A stretch of DNA of 64,000 bases from Bacteroidales bacterium (GCA_023229245.1 JALNZU010000017.1:10132-74131), one strand, 5' to 3'; positions 9,691 to 18,886 are shown, numbered from the stretch's first letter. The notes: generated from the sequence alone by a model not told the origin. A program made the numbers and translations.

Positions 9691-11019
9691 ATGAGAAGAA
9701 AACGTGATATCATCATCAGTGGTTTTTCCAAGTTACTCAAAGAAGAGAAGCTGAAGTTAGTAGCTGAATATTTTGAAAATCCTGGTGAGGTAGTAAGTCT
9801 TTTAAAGAGTTTCTGGCATTCCGATGCCAGCCAGCAAAAGTTGTTTGATGAGTTCAGTGAGAACACTATCTCCAACTTTTATATACCCTATGGAGTAGTT
9901 CCTAATGTGAAGATCAACGGGCGTACCTATATGGTTCCTATGGTCATAGAGGAGAGCTCGGTTGTAGCTGCTGCTTCGTCTTCGGCAAAATTCTGGAGCG
10001 AGCGCGGAGGCTTTCACTCGGAGATCATCAGCACAAAAAAGGTAGGACAAGTACATTTTTCATGGACAGGAGCTTCATTAAGCCTGTTTCAACTGATGCC
10101 ACAAATACGTGAACATCTTGTCAATTCAGTGACGCATCTTACCAAAAACATGGAAAAACGTGGTGGCGGCATATTAGATATTGAGTTGATCGATATGACC
10201 GATCAGATCCCAACCTATTATCAGTTGTTGGTTACTTTTGAAACCAAAGATTCTATGGGAGCCAATTTCATTAATTCTGTCTTGGAGGAATTCGGGCAAA
10301 GCCTTAAAGTGTTTATGGCCGAGCAGATACAGTTTACTGATTCCGACAGGCAATTGGAGATCATCATGGCCATTTTAAGCAATTATACACCAGAATGCAT
10401 TGTCAAAACCTGGGTAGAATGTCCGTTCTCCGAACTGGATACTGTTGATGAGCAATTGGATGGGATTGCTTTTGCCCGGAAATTTCAGACAGCTGTTCGG
10501 ATTGCACAAGTGGATGTGTATAGAGCTACCACCCATAACAAAGGGATTTACAATGGAATTGATGCTGTGGCTATAGCTACCGGCAATGATTTCAGAGCTA
10601 TTGAAGCTGCCGGCCATGCGTATGCAGCCCGTAGCGGACGTTATCAAAGCCTTTCGTATGTGGAATGTACTGATGATTTGTTTCGCTTTGTATTAGAAGT
10701 GCCTATGGCAGTGGGAACGGTAGGAGGCTTAACCTCTTTGCATCCTTTGGCCAAACAGTCGCTTGAAATGTTAGGCAATCCAACAGCCCCCGAATTGATG
10801 ATGATTGCATCAACTATGGGATTAGCTAATAACTTCTCTGCCGTAAAATCATTGACTACCAAAGGAATACAAGCAGGACATATGAAAATGCACCTGTTCA
10901 ATATACTGAACCACTTTAAGGCAAACGAGCAGGAGAAAAAAGCTGCCATAGAATATTTTAAGGATCAGACGGTATCCTTTGCCAATGTTGAAACTTATAT
11001 CGCCTCATTACGAAAATAA
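9691..11019 (+). CDS. mvaA: Hydroxymethylglutaryl-CoA reductase, class II
   Basis: Makes mevalonate from HMG-CoA, the first committed step of the mevalonate pathway. 442 residues, the class II (bacterial, soluble) size. Visible: the catalytic glutamate in MVIEESSVVAAASSSAKFW (about residues 84-102), the lysine region THNKGIYNGIDAVAIATGND with its aspartate, GTVGGLTSLHPLA, and the catalytic histidine region IQAGHMKMHL. The ATG at 9691 gives the normal start; 15 upstream in-frame residues from a TTG are not family-like. First gene of a tight four-gene operon; the next gene starts 5 bp after its stop. Confidence 0.95.
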   Translation: MRRKRDIIISGFSKLLKEEKLKLVAEYFENPGEVVSLLKSFWHSDASQQKLFDEFSENTISNFYIPYGVVPNVKINGRTYMVPMVIEESSVVAAASSSAKFWSERGGFHSEIISTKKVGQVHFSWTGASLSLFQLMPQIREHLVNSVTHLTKNMEKRGGGILDIELIDMTDQIPTYYQLLVTFETKDSMGANFINSVLEEFGQSLKVFMAEQIQFTDSDRQLEIIMAILSNYTPECIVKTWVECPFSELDTVDEQLDGIAFARKFQTAVRIAQVDVYRATTHNKGIYNGIDAVAIATGNDFRAIEAAGHAYAARSGRYQSLSYVECTDDLFRFVLEVPMAVGTVGGLTSLHPLAKQSLEMLGNPTAPELMMIASTMGLANNFSAVKSLTTKGIQAGHMKMHLFNILNHFKANEQEKKAAIEYFKDQTVSFANVETYIASLRK

Positions 11020-11024
11020 GCTTT

Positions 11025-11969
11025 GTGCGCCGGTTTTATTCTCATGGTAAACTACTGCTTACGGCAGAATATCTCGTGCTGAGAGGAGCAAAAGCTCTGG
11101 CATTACCTACCACTTTCGGACAGTCATTAGAAATAGAATCGGAGGAAAGCTATGGCCATTCATATGTAAATTGGTTTGCCTACTCACCGGATAAGCTATG
11201 GTTTAAAACATCCTTAGAGCTGCCTTCTTTGGATGTCATTGCTACTGACGATCGCCTTAAAAGCGCAAAACTACAACTGATACTGCTCACTTTGCAGCAG
11301 CTGAACCCTAAACTTTTTACAGGTCAAACAAATTATAAGGTCATCACTCGGTTAGATTTTGAGCCAGAATGGGGATTGGGTACCAGCTCTACATTGATAG
11401 CAAATCTTGCTTCATGGGCCCGAATAGATCCATACACCTTACTTAGATATAGCATAGGTGGCTCGGGTTATGATATAGCCTGTGCAAAAGCCCGCTCACC
11501 AGTGTTTTATGAACTGAAACAATTCAGACCTGTCGTTACTCAAAGCGATTTTCAACCGCCTTTTGCCGATAAGCTGTTTTTTGTCTATAGCGGTAAGAAA
11601 CAGGATAGCGCACAAGAGATACGCTACTTTAACGAGTTGACCGAAGATGATGAGTTGACCGAGCTGATAGCTGAGATATCCGCTATTACTGATGCAGCAG
11701 CTATTACTACAGACTACCAGGAATTTTGCAGGCTGATGGATCAACATGAACAATTATTGGCTGGCTTGCTGCTCCAGCCACCGGTAAAAAGCCGTTTTCC
11801 TGATTTTCCCGGACATCTGAAATCTCTCGGAGCATGGGGAGGCGATTTTATACTTGCTATGAGCCAAGAGGGCGAGCAAGGTGTCAGAGACTATTTTAAT
11901 GGAAAAGGACTACACACTCTATTCCCATACCATGCCATAGTACGCCAAAAAACCAATTCACCCCGTTGA
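11025..11969 (+). CDS. GYDIA-family GHMP kinase (candidate phosphomevalonate kinase)
   Basis: A GHMP-superfamily small-molecule kinase. The 314-residue protein has the N-terminal HGKLLLTAEYLVLRG motif, the ATP-binding loop GLGTSS (117-122) and the signature GSGYDIACA (147-154) that gives the family its name. It uses a GTG start, 5 bp after the reductase stop. In Bacteroidota this family sits between HMG-CoA reductase and diphosphomevalonate decarboxylase, as here. Since the operon already has a mevalonate kinase, the missing step is phosphomevalonate phosphorylation, and this gene is the natural candidate. That role is inferred from context, not shown by the sequence. Confidence 0.85.
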   Translation: MRRFYSHGKLLLTAEYLVLRGAKALALPTTFGQSLEIESEESYGHSYVNWFAYSPDKLWFKTSLELPSLDVIATDDRLKSAKLQLILLTLQQLNPKLFTGQTNYKVITRLDFEPEWGLGTSSTLIANLASWARIDPYTLLRYSIGGSGYDIACAKARSPVFYELKQFRPVVTQSDFQPPFADKLFFVYSGKKQDSAQEIRYFNELTEDDELTELIAEISAITDAAAITTDYQEFCRLMDQHEQLLAGLLLQPPVKSRFPDFPGHLKSLGAWGGDFILAMSQEGEQGVRDYFNGKGLHTLFPYHAIVRQKTNSPR

Positions 11970-11981
11970 TGTATTGATATT

Positions 11982-13082
11982 ATGCCGATCCGTAATCCTG
12001 AAATCCGTTACTTACAGCAAGCTGCCACCTATAAACCGCCTAATATGCGAGAAGGCAGAACGGAATGGAAAAGTCCGTCGAATATTGCTATAGTAAAATA
12101 CTGGGGAAAACATGGCAAACAATTGCCTCAGAACCCTTCCATCAGTTTGACACTTTCAGAGGCATATACCAGGACTGCTGTCAGCTATAGAGTGAAAAAG
12201 ACAAGAGGACTGCATGTGGACTTCCTTTTTGACGATCGCCCTTATCCGCTGTTTACCGAAAAAATATACTCTTTTCTGAACCAGATACTTCCATTTTTCC
12301 CGTTTTTAGATTGGTTAGATATAGGTATTTCAAGTAATAACAGCTTTCCGCACTCATCCGGTATAGCTTCTTCTGCCTCATCGATGAGTGCATTAGTACT
12401 ATGTTTGTTAGATATAGAACAGCAGTTATATGGAGTATCAAAAGCTGATCCGGCATGGCTTCAGCGGGCTTCTTTCTTTTCACGATTAGCTTCGGGGAGC
12501 GCTTCACGCTCGCTGTTTCCGTATGCTGCCTTATGGGGTCATACACCTTATCACGATAGTAGCAGCAATTATTTTGCTGTGGGGTTGGAAAATAGGTTGC
12601 ATCCGGTTTTCAAAACTCTACGCGACAGCATATTGATTATCAGTTCAGAAACTAAAACCGTGTCAAGTCGTGCAGGTCACTCACTCATGGAGAAAAATCC
12701 GTATGCATTGATACGGTATCAAACAGCCAGTGAAACGATTAAAGAATTGTTAGGCGTACTTCATACTGGCGATATAGAGCATTTTATTGACATAACCGAA
12801 TCGGAAGCTCTTCAGCTACATGCTTTGATGATGAGTTCCAAACCGTCGTTTATTCTGATGGAACCTAATACTTTACAACTCATCAAATTAGTACGGCAGT
12901 TTCGGGCACAGAGTGGAATACCTATATGTTTTACCTTAGACGCAGGTCCGAATTTACATCTTTTATATCCGGAGCTATATCAGGACAAGGTAAAACAATT
13001 CATTGATAATCAATTGAAAGAATTTTGTCAGGCAGGAGCATGGATTGATGATTATGTGGGTGAGGGCCCTGTAAAGCTGTAA
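11982..13082 (+). CDS. mvaD: Diphosphomevalonate decarboxylase
   Basis: Converts mevalonate diphosphate to isopentenyl diphosphate using ATP. 366 residues. Marks: SPSNIAIVKYWGKHGKQLPQ (residues 31-50), the phosphate-binding loop HSSGIASSASSMSAL, SGSASRSLFPYAALWG, and the catalytic aspartate in CFTLDAGPNLHLLYP. The start is 12 bp after the GYDIA stop, and mevalonate kinase begins 6 bp after its own stop. About 25 extra residues precede the conserved core. Confidence 0.95.
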   Translation: MPIRNPEIRYLQQAATYKPPNMREGRTEWKSPSNIAIVKYWGKHGKQLPQNPSISLTLSEAYTRTAVSYRVKKTRGLHVDFLFDDRPYPLFTEKIYSFLNQILPFFPFLDWLDIGISSNNSFPHSSGIASSASSMSALVLCLLDIEQQLYGVSKADPAWLQRASFFSRLASGSASRSLFPYAALWGHTPYHDSSSNYFAVGLENRLHPVFKTLRDSILIISSETKTVSSRAGHSLMEKNPYALIRYQTASETIKELLGVLHTGDIEHFIDITESEALQLHALMMSSKPSFILMEPNTLQLIKLVRQFRAQSGIPICFTLDAGPNLHLLYPELYQDKVKQFIDNQLKEFCQAGAWIDDYVGEGPVKL

Positions 13083-13088
13083 CAGAAA

Positions 13089-13979
13089 ATGCGTAAGCCG
13101 GATCAGAAGTATTATGGGAAGCTGATGCTGTTTGGAGAGCATACAGTCAATATAGGTTCACCAGCACTTTTAATCCCTTTTAGACGATTTGAAGCCCGTT
13201 GGATGCAAGGGAACCATCACACAAATCCTTCACATCAGACATTGTACCAATATATTGAGTTTTTAGCTCAACACCAAAGCCAGTTCCCATGGCTACATAT
13301 CCCATTGCTGAAAAGCTTTGTTGAAAAGGGTTGGTATTTTCATTCGCATATCCCGCAAAATTATGGAATTGGAAGTTCGGGAGCTTTGGTAGCAGCAATT
13401 TATGAGCAGTTTAGCGTACAACAATCTATCAGCCTTCAGGAAACTCGTCAACAGCTTGGGATGATGGAGTCGTATTTTCATGGGAACAGCTCCGGCCTTG
13501 ATCCATTATGTTGCCTTTATCAAAAACCCTTGCTAGTGCAGGCCGACAAGCAGATTAGGTTTCTGGATATACCTGAAGCACAGTTCTTGCAATCTCTATG
13601 GTTGCTTGATAGCGGTCAACCCTCTTCTACTTCAAGCATGGTAGCCTATTTTAACCGGCAGATGCTGTCGTACAGGTTTTATACACAACTGAATACTGTT
13701 TTGCTTCCGGCTGTTGATCAGGCTATAAAAGCTGCTATACAAGGTGATGGAAAACAAGTAGAAATTCCTTTATCCAAGATTTCTTCATTTCAATTAGAGT
13801 ATCTGCCGCAAATGATACCTGAACCCCTTCATGCGCTATGGAAACAAGGAATCGAGAGTGGCGCATATGTTCTGAAACTATGTGGTTCGGGTGGGGGAGG
13901 ATTTTTTTTATTGCATGCAGCACAATCAGCTTCATTGCCTGATCTGCCAAAAGGGATGAGGCTGTTATCGCTTGTCTGA
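13089..13979 (+). CDS. mvk: Mevalonate kinase (GHMP kinase)
   Basis: Phosphorylates mevalonate at C5. 296 residues, with the GHMP motif YGKLMLFGEHTVNIGSPAL near the start, GIGSSGALVAA as the ATP loop, the HGNSSGLDPLCCLY segment containing the probable catalytic aspartate, and a C-terminal CGSGGGGFFLL motif 3. Last gene of the operon. It ends 17 bp from the convergent cytochrome gene with no clear terminator. The substrate is inferred from operon context and motif pattern. Confidence 0.88.
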   Translation: MRKPDQKYYGKLMLFGEHTVNIGSPALLIPFRRFEARWMQGNHHTNPSHQTLYQYIEFLAQHQSQFPWLHIPLLKSFVEKGWYFHSHIPQNYGIGSSGALVAAIYEQFSVQQSISLQETRQQLGMMESYFHGNSSGLDPLCCLYQKPLLVQADKQIRFLDIPEAQFLQSLWLLDSGQPSSTSSMVAYFNRQMLSYRFYTQLNTVLLPAVDQAIKAAIQGDGKQVEIPLSKISSFQLEYLPQMIPEPLHALWKQGIESGAYVLKLCGSGGGGFFLLHAAQSASLPDLPKGMRLLSLV

Positions 13980-13996
13980 GGAATGCGCTGTTTCCT

Positions 13997-15961
13997 TTAT
14001 CCGTTTGGTTTGCGAATGGTGTGCAGCAGTTTATGAGCCTGCTCATGGTCAGGACGTAGCTGTAATACCCGTATCAGATATGGGATAGCCAACTCATTTT
14101 GTCCTATAGCTGCATAATAAGAGGCTAAATTCAACAAAGCCTGTTCATTGTCGGGATTAAGACGCAGAGCCAATACGAAGCTTTGATGTGCCTGTTTGAT
14201 GTTCTGTAATTGTAGTTCGACATATCCAAGATTTACCCAAGCCATATCGTAGCGGGGGTTTTCATTGATGATGCGGGCAAAGATTCTCTTAGCTTCAGTC
14301 AATTGATTTGTAGCAACCAATACTGATCCGAATTTATTTAGAAAATCGAGTTGATAAGGTGCTAATTGTATAGCTCTTTCATAATAAACCAGGCTTTCTT
14401 TGATGCGGTTTTTATTTTCAAACGCCTGACCTATTCTATAGGCTGTCCAGGCATCGTGATTATCAAGCTGTGTTTTTGTCAGCCATGAACCCAATACAAG
14501 GTCTTTTTCCTGATTGTTGACTAATTTAATGATGCTGGCATATTGTCTGATCAGGTAGAAATACTGTACTTTAGCTTTGAATGCTTCGGCATCGGTTTTC
14601 TTGTGTGATGGGTTGAGATACCTTGCTGCCGAATCGAGATAAGCCGGATTGTCGTGATAGGTCTCAAATTCACGAAGATAGCCTTTTGCCTTGGTTAGTG
14701 CATCTGTAGCCGGATTATTGATTGCCTTTAGTCCTTTGAATCTTTTTACTCCTTTTTGTTCGGTAGCCGGATTGATTATCTTGTGATCGGTAATCACCAC
14801 ATGAGGGATGTCGCGGCTGTCGCGGCCCGGCATATGACAAAGTGTGCAGGCATTGTTGGCTGCTAAGCGATCGGCTTCCGGTAATCTACATTGTGATTGA
14901 TGGGTTGAGCCGTGGCATTTCAAACAGGCGTTGGTGAACTTGATTATTGGGGTTTCGCTCACCGGAAAATGAGGGTTATGGCAATCTAAGCACGACAGTT
15001 CAGCATTGGATTCGATATAGCAGCGGCTATCCATCATGCGTTCGACATGGGATGCCATGATCAGATCATCCGTTCCTCCTTCAAAAACGGGCATAAATAT
15101 ATCCATCACCTTTGTGAGAGCCATGCCCGGGCGATAGTCGTAAAAGCTCTTATCGGGTTTAAGTACCATAGTCCCTTGCAGATGACATCGGGCACATACG
15201 TCATTTTGCAGCCGCCTTGGTAATCTCCCAGGATTCACTATGCTATAGTCAATATAAAGGGCAGTATCCACTAATATACCAGCACGTTTCTGGTCAACGT
15301 GTATTGAGCCCGGTCCATGACAACGTTCACAATCAATACCTTCTGGAATGCTGGCATATTTATTTTCCGATCCAATGACTAACTCGGGCAGCCCGTTATG
15401 GCACGAGATACATTCAAGTCCAAGGCTGCGTCCAAAGCGGCTGTTATGCCCGTCTTCAAATCCTGGAGGAAGATCAAATCGCTGTTTTTGAGTGTAATAG
15501 GTAAAAGGTATCTGAAAGAGATATCCATTGATAGAGTATATATGTGAGTTGGTATGATTGCCAGAGCCAATCACAAAATCAACCTTTTCAATCCGTTGAT
15601 GGGTGGTATCATGTTGTTCTAAGCGAAACTCTTTCACGTATAGGATGCTGTCGCGCCAGTAGGGTTGGTAATAAAAGTTGGTGTGTGGATCGTAGATAAC
15701 CGAGTCAGGGCCTATCACTGCATCGCTTTTTGACGGACTAGCTCTCCCGAAAGAACGCCCCATTCCGGTACGCATATACGATTCATAAATCGGATAATGG
15801 CACTCTAAGCAAGGCCTCATCCCAACATAGGTTGCACTGTCGTGATGATTGAGATAAGGTTCGAAATAATATTCAACAGCCTGTACTGGCAGATATTCTG
15901 TCGTACAAGCAGCAAGCAGGCTGACAGCCCAGCCAAGAAAAATGAAATACGTCAGTCGCAT
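13997..15961 (-). CDS. Seven-heme cytochrome c lipoprotein with C-terminal TPR repeats
   Basis: Exported electron-transfer protein of unknown partner. 654 residues. A lipoprotein signal peptide has its lipobox cysteine at residue 19 (SLLAAC). Seven CxxCH heme sites lie at residues 51-55, 184-188, 211-215, 256-260, 324-328, 346-350 and 372-376, in the pattern of the cytochrome c554/multiheme superfamily. About the last 170 residues form roughly four TPR repeats (for example MAWVNLGYVELQLQNIKQAH). It resembles Bacteroidota TPR-cytochromes with no assigned reaction. A strong promoter at 16003-16034 serves it alone. Confidence 0.88.
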   Translation of the reverse strand: MRLTYFIFLGWAVSLLAACTTEYLPVQAVEYYFEPYLNHHDSATYVGMRPCLECHYPIYESYMRTGMGRSFGRASPSKSDAVIGPDSVIYDPHTNFYYQPYWRDSILYVKEFRLEQHDTTHQRIEKVDFVIGSGNHTNSHIYSINGYLFQIPFTYYTQKQRFDLPPGFEDGHNSRFGRSLGLECISCHNGLPELVIGSENKYASIPEGIDCERCHGPGSIHVDQKRAGILVDTALYIDYSIVNPGRLPRRLQNDVCARCHLQGTMVLKPDKSFYDYRPGMALTKVMDIFMPVFEGGTDDLIMASHVERMMDSRCYIESNAELSCLDCHNPHFPVSETPIIKFTNACLKCHGSTHQSQCRLPEADRLAANNACTLCHMPGRDSRDIPHVVITDHKIINPATEQKGVKRFKGLKAINNPATDALTKAKGYLREFETYHDNPAYLDSAARYLNPSHKKTDAEAFKAKVQYFYLIRQYASIIKLVNNQEKDLVLGSWLTKTQLDNHDAWTAYRIGQAFENKNRIKESLVYYERAIQLAPYQLDFLNKFGSVLVATNQLTEAKRIFARIINENPRYDMAWVNLGYVELQLQNIKQAHQSFVLALRLNPDNEQALLNLASYYAAIGQNELAIPYLIRVLQLRPDHEQAHKLLHTIRKPNG

Positions 15962-16002
15962 ACCGTTAGCGAGATAAGATGAGCTTGCTTTTTAGTAGGG
16001 GA

Positions 16003-16034
16003 CAAAAATAGCCAAAGAATAATGCAAAGGCAAA
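16003..16034 (-). promoter_or_regulatory. Promoter of the multiheme cytochrome gene: TTTG-N20-TATTTTTG
   Basis: Both elements match consensus with 20-bp spacing, 41 bp upstream of the ATG. It lies between this gene and the end of the PHP gene, so the two are probably transcribed separately. Confidence 0.75.
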
Positions 16035-16075
16035 ATGGTGTGCTACAGATTTTTGTCAATAAGTGGGATTGCATA

Positions 16076-16921
16076 TCAGGGCAGAGGAACATCCGCCCAG
16101 AAATGCCCATTAAACCGTTGTATCCTGCGATAACCTGCATGACGTAATGCATTTATAGCTATAGAATATGCAGCCTGTAGCTCGTCAGGCCGGTGAGCAT
16201 CAGAACTGATAATCACGGGAATATCCAAAGAAAACATATGCTTGAGTATCCAGTCAGATGGAAAAAGCGATTCAGAACGCTTTTTATATATACCTCTGGT
16301 ATTGACTTCTACTATCAGGTTTTTTTCACGAATCAGACTTAAAGTTTCCATGACCAACTGTTGATACCAAGGTTCGGATTCGGTAAAATAACGACCTTGA
16401 TTATGCATTTTGATTTTATCGAAATGGCCTATTACTTCAAATTTCTGTGTTTGTATCATTTCGTTGGTCTGATCGTAAAAAGCTTTCACTGCTTTACGGA
16501 TATCGTGGCTAAAAAACCGGGCTAATCCTGCATCATAAACCGAACGATCAGGCCCGTCAGTAAACCATAGGTTATCAGGGTGTTTGTTCCCTACTAAATG
16601 TACCGAACCTATGATATAATCCAATGCAAGTCCGGCAGCAAGCTTTTCAAAATGATACGATATTTCGGGCACATAATCCATTTCAAGGGAAAGATAAATA
16701 TCTATCTGTCCGGCATATTTTTTTTGAAGGCTGCGTATCTGATGCACATAATCATCTAACTTCTCAAGTGGCAGGGCAAAAGGGGTGTTGAATGGCAATG
16801 GAGCATGATCGGAAAAACCTATTGCGTGCATCCCTTGCCGGATAGCTGCTTTGATATATTCTTCAGGTGCATCCGATCCATCCGAAAAATGACTGTGAGT
16901 ATGGAAATTTAATCCTGCCAT
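16076..16921 (-). CDS. PHP-domain histidinol-phosphatase-like protein
   Basis: Probable phosphatase of the PHP superfamily, most like the HisJ/HisK-type histidinol phosphatase that acts late in histidine synthesis. 281 residues with metal-binding motifs in order: NFHTHSHFSDGS (near residue 5), GFSDHAPLPF, SLEMDYVPE, SVHLVG, GHFDKIK, and ISSDAHRPDEL near the end. No other histidine genes are near, so another small phosphate ester as substrate is possible. A TACCTTTG -7 element sits 10 bp upstream of the start. Confidence 0.82.
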   Translation of the reverse strand: MAGLNFHTHSHFSDGSDAPEEYIKAAIRQGMHAIGFSDHAPLPFNTPFALPLEKLDDYVHQIRSLQKKYAGQIDIYLSLEMDYVPEISYHFEKLAAGLALDYIIGSVHLVGNKHPDNLWFTDGPDRSVYDAGLARFFSHDIRKAVKAFYDQTNEMIQTQKFEVIGHFDKIKMHNQGRYFTESEPWYQQLVMETLSLIREKNLIVEVNTRGIYKKRSESLFPSDWILKHMFSLDIPVIISSDAHRPDELQAAYSIAINALRHAGYRRIQRFNGHFWADVPLP

Positions 16922-16931
16922 AATTTTTTTA

Positions 16932-16939
16932 CAAAGGTA
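16932..16939 (-). promoter_or_regulatory. Promoter -7 element TACCTTTG for the PHP gene
   Basis: Exact TAnnTTTG match just upstream of the ATG, implying a very short leader. The -33 element is weak. Confidence 0.4.
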
Positions 16940-17145
16940 TGGATTGCATAGGCACTAAGCTATATCAGATCAGGATAGGGGATTTGTTTGTATAGCGTAA
17001 CGGATATGAGATCGGAAAAACAAGCAGCCAGTTCAATTAGTAAATGCAACAAAAAAGAGTTTCTTTCCGCTTGTTGTAAACATTTTTGATGATTATCTGT
17101 TTTTGAATCAGTATAGTAATCGTTAACAAATCAAATTGAGGCATT

Positions 17146-17769
17146 ATGAATATGGACAAGTCTGCCCGTACTAATCAAGTTCTACATCCTGTTTTACATC
17201 ATCGTTGGAGTCCACGTGCTTTTGACAGTCGTGCTATACCCACTGACATATTGGAACGTATGTTTGAAGCTGCGCGATGGTCGCCTTCTTCTTCCAATGA
17301 GCAGCCATGGAGGTTTATCGTTGGCTTTAACGGAGATGAAACACATGCACGTATTTTCGATCATCTGACGGAGGCAAACCGGCTATGGGCTTCATCAGCT
17401 CCTGTGTTGATAGCGGCTGTTACAAAACTTAATCGTACTAAATATCCAGAGCGTGAAAACACAGCCGCATTGTATGATTTAGGACAGTCGTTGGCACATC
17501 TGACGTTTCAGGCTGCTGCTGATGGGTTGTTTATCCATCAGATGAGCGGGTTTAATACATATGAACTTGAAAAGGCACTTGGTGTACCGGATGGCTATAA
17601 GCTGTTTACTGTTTCAGCAGTTGGGTATAAAGGTAAACCCGAACAACTGCCACCCAAGCTACTGATACGTGAACTGAGTGAAAGAGTCAGGCAGCCACTT
17701 GAAAATATGGTGTTTACAGGCATGTTTGGACAAGCAGCCGCATTTCTTCAGGAAGCTAAGGCTAAATAG
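17146..17769 (+). CDS. Nitroreductase-family flavoprotein
   Basis: FMN-dependent NAD(P)H oxidoreductase; the natural substrate is unknown. 207 residues. Family marks: HHRWSPRAFDSRAI near the start, the FMN-binding FEAARWSPSSSNEQPWRFIVG (split here by the usual S-x-N-x-Q-PW pattern), and DLGQSLAHLTFQAAADGL in the middle. No signal peptide. It stands alone; the downstream M28 gene has its own promoter. Confidence 0.9.
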   Translation: MNMDKSARTNQVLHPVLHHRWSPRAFDSRAIPTDILERMFEAARWSPSSSNEQPWRFIVGFNGDETHARIFDHLTEANRLWASSAPVLIAAVTKLNRTKYPERENTAALYDLGQSLAHLTFQAAADGLFIHQMSGFNTYELEKALGVPDGYKLFTVSAVGYKGKPEQLPPKLLIRELSERVRQPLENMVFTGMFGQAAAFLQEAKAK

Positions 17770-17774
17770 CAAAG

Positions 17775-17802
17775 TTGGCTGGAAAAGAGTTGCGTATCTT
17801 TG
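17775..17802 (+). promoter_or_regulatory. Promoter of the M28 lipoprotein gene: TTG-N17-TATCTTTG
   Basis: Exact -7 element with an acceptable TTG 17 bp upstream. It lies between the nitroreductase stop and the chosen ATG, which supports the start at 17831 over any longer frame. Confidence 0.6.
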
Positions 17803-17830
17803 TAAACGTATATCCGTATATTTTTACACC

Positions 17831-18835
17831 ATGAAACCTTTTTTTTATTTGTTACTAGTCCTGATTTGTGTCTCATCTTGTGGTCAGCGCTCTTCAAAAC
17901 CAGTTTCAGACGATAGTGCTGCAATAAAAAAACTAGCTGTTACAATTCCTGAATTTTCGGGTGATAGTGCGTATATGTTTGTTGCAGAACAACTTGCTTT
18001 CGGCCCCCGTGTACCTGGTTCAGAAGCTCATACCGAATGTGCAGTATGGCTTATAGAAACTATGAAAACTTTTGCAGATACTGTGATCGTGCAAAATTTC
18101 AAAGCCCGTACGTATAACAAGCTTGTGTTTGACGGACAAAACATCATCAGCAGTTTTAATCCATTAGCAAAAAAACGTATTTTATTAGCATCACATTGGG
18201 ATTCAAGGCCATATGCAGATCATGACCCGGATCCGGCAAACAGGCGTATTCCTATTGACGGAGCTAACGACGGTGCAAGTGGCATAGGGGTTTTGATGGA
18301 AATAGCCCGTCTGATGCATCATCAACCTTTAGATGAAAAATTAGGAGTTGATCTGATCTTTTTTGATTTAGAAGATTACGGCCCACATCAGGAAGAAAGG
18401 ACATATAACGATGAAGAGTTTTGGGCACTGGGAGCACAATATTGGGCACGTAACCCACATAATCGTTCCTATCAAGCGCATTATGGGATACTGTTGGATA
18501 TGGTTGGTGCCTCGGATGCGGTGTTTCCGCGCGAAACCTTTTCACAGCAATATGCGCCCTGGGTATTGGATAAAGTATGGGACAATGCATCGAGATTAGG
18601 ATATGGAAATATATTTGTCAATAAGCCAGGCCTGCCAATCAGCGACGATCATATACCGGTAAATCGTATAGCAGGTATTCCAATGATCAACATCATCCAT
18701 ATAGATCCGAACAGCTCCAACGGAACTTTTTTTGAGTATTGGCATACATTAGAAGATAATTTAACACATATTGATCCGGTTATGCTGGCTATAGTTGGAC
18801 GTGTGCTGGCTACCACAGTGTATGAGTCGCAATAA
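17831..18835 (+). CDS. M28-family lipoprotein, probable glutaminyl-peptide cyclotransferase
   Basis: Probably converts N-terminal glutamine of exported proteins to pyroglutamate; a zinc aminopeptidase is the alternative. 334 residues. Lipobox cysteine at residue 17 (CVSSC). Metal-site motifs: ASHWDSRPYADHDPDPANRR, GANDGASGIGVLMEIAR, FFDLEDYGPH and EYWHTLEDNLTHID. This layout is that of the single-zinc bacterial glutaminyl cyclases of Bacteroidota (for example the Porphyromonas enzyme), as I recall them. An upstream extension of the frame overlaps the nitroreductase gene and is not real. Followed by a shared terminator. Confidence 0.7.
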   Translation: MKPFFYLLLVLICVSSCGQRSSKPVSDDSAAIKKLAVTIPEFSGDSAYMFVAEQLAFGPRVPGSEAHTECAVWLIETMKTFADTVIVQNFKARTYNKLVFDGQNIISSFNPLAKKRILLASHWDSRPYADHDPDPANRRIPIDGANDGASGIGVLMEIARLMHHQPLDEKLGVDLIFFDLEDYGPHQEERTYNDEEFWALGAQYWARNPHNRSYQAHYGILLDMVGASDAVFPRETFSQQYAPWVLDKVWDNASRLGYGNIFVNKPGLPISDDHIPVNRIAGIPMINIIHIDPNSSNGTFFEYWHTLEDNLTHIDPVMLAIVGRVLATTVYESQ

Positions 18836-18865
18836 AAAAGCCGGCACTTAAACGAACCGGCTTTT
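18836..18865. terminator. Bidirectional terminator between the M28 and S46 genes
   Basis: Stem AAAAGCCGG/CCGGCTTTT with a 12-base loop. A-run on one side and T-run on the other let it serve both convergent genes. Confidence 0.85.
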
Positions 18866-18886
18866 ACAGGTTTATCTGATATGTTA

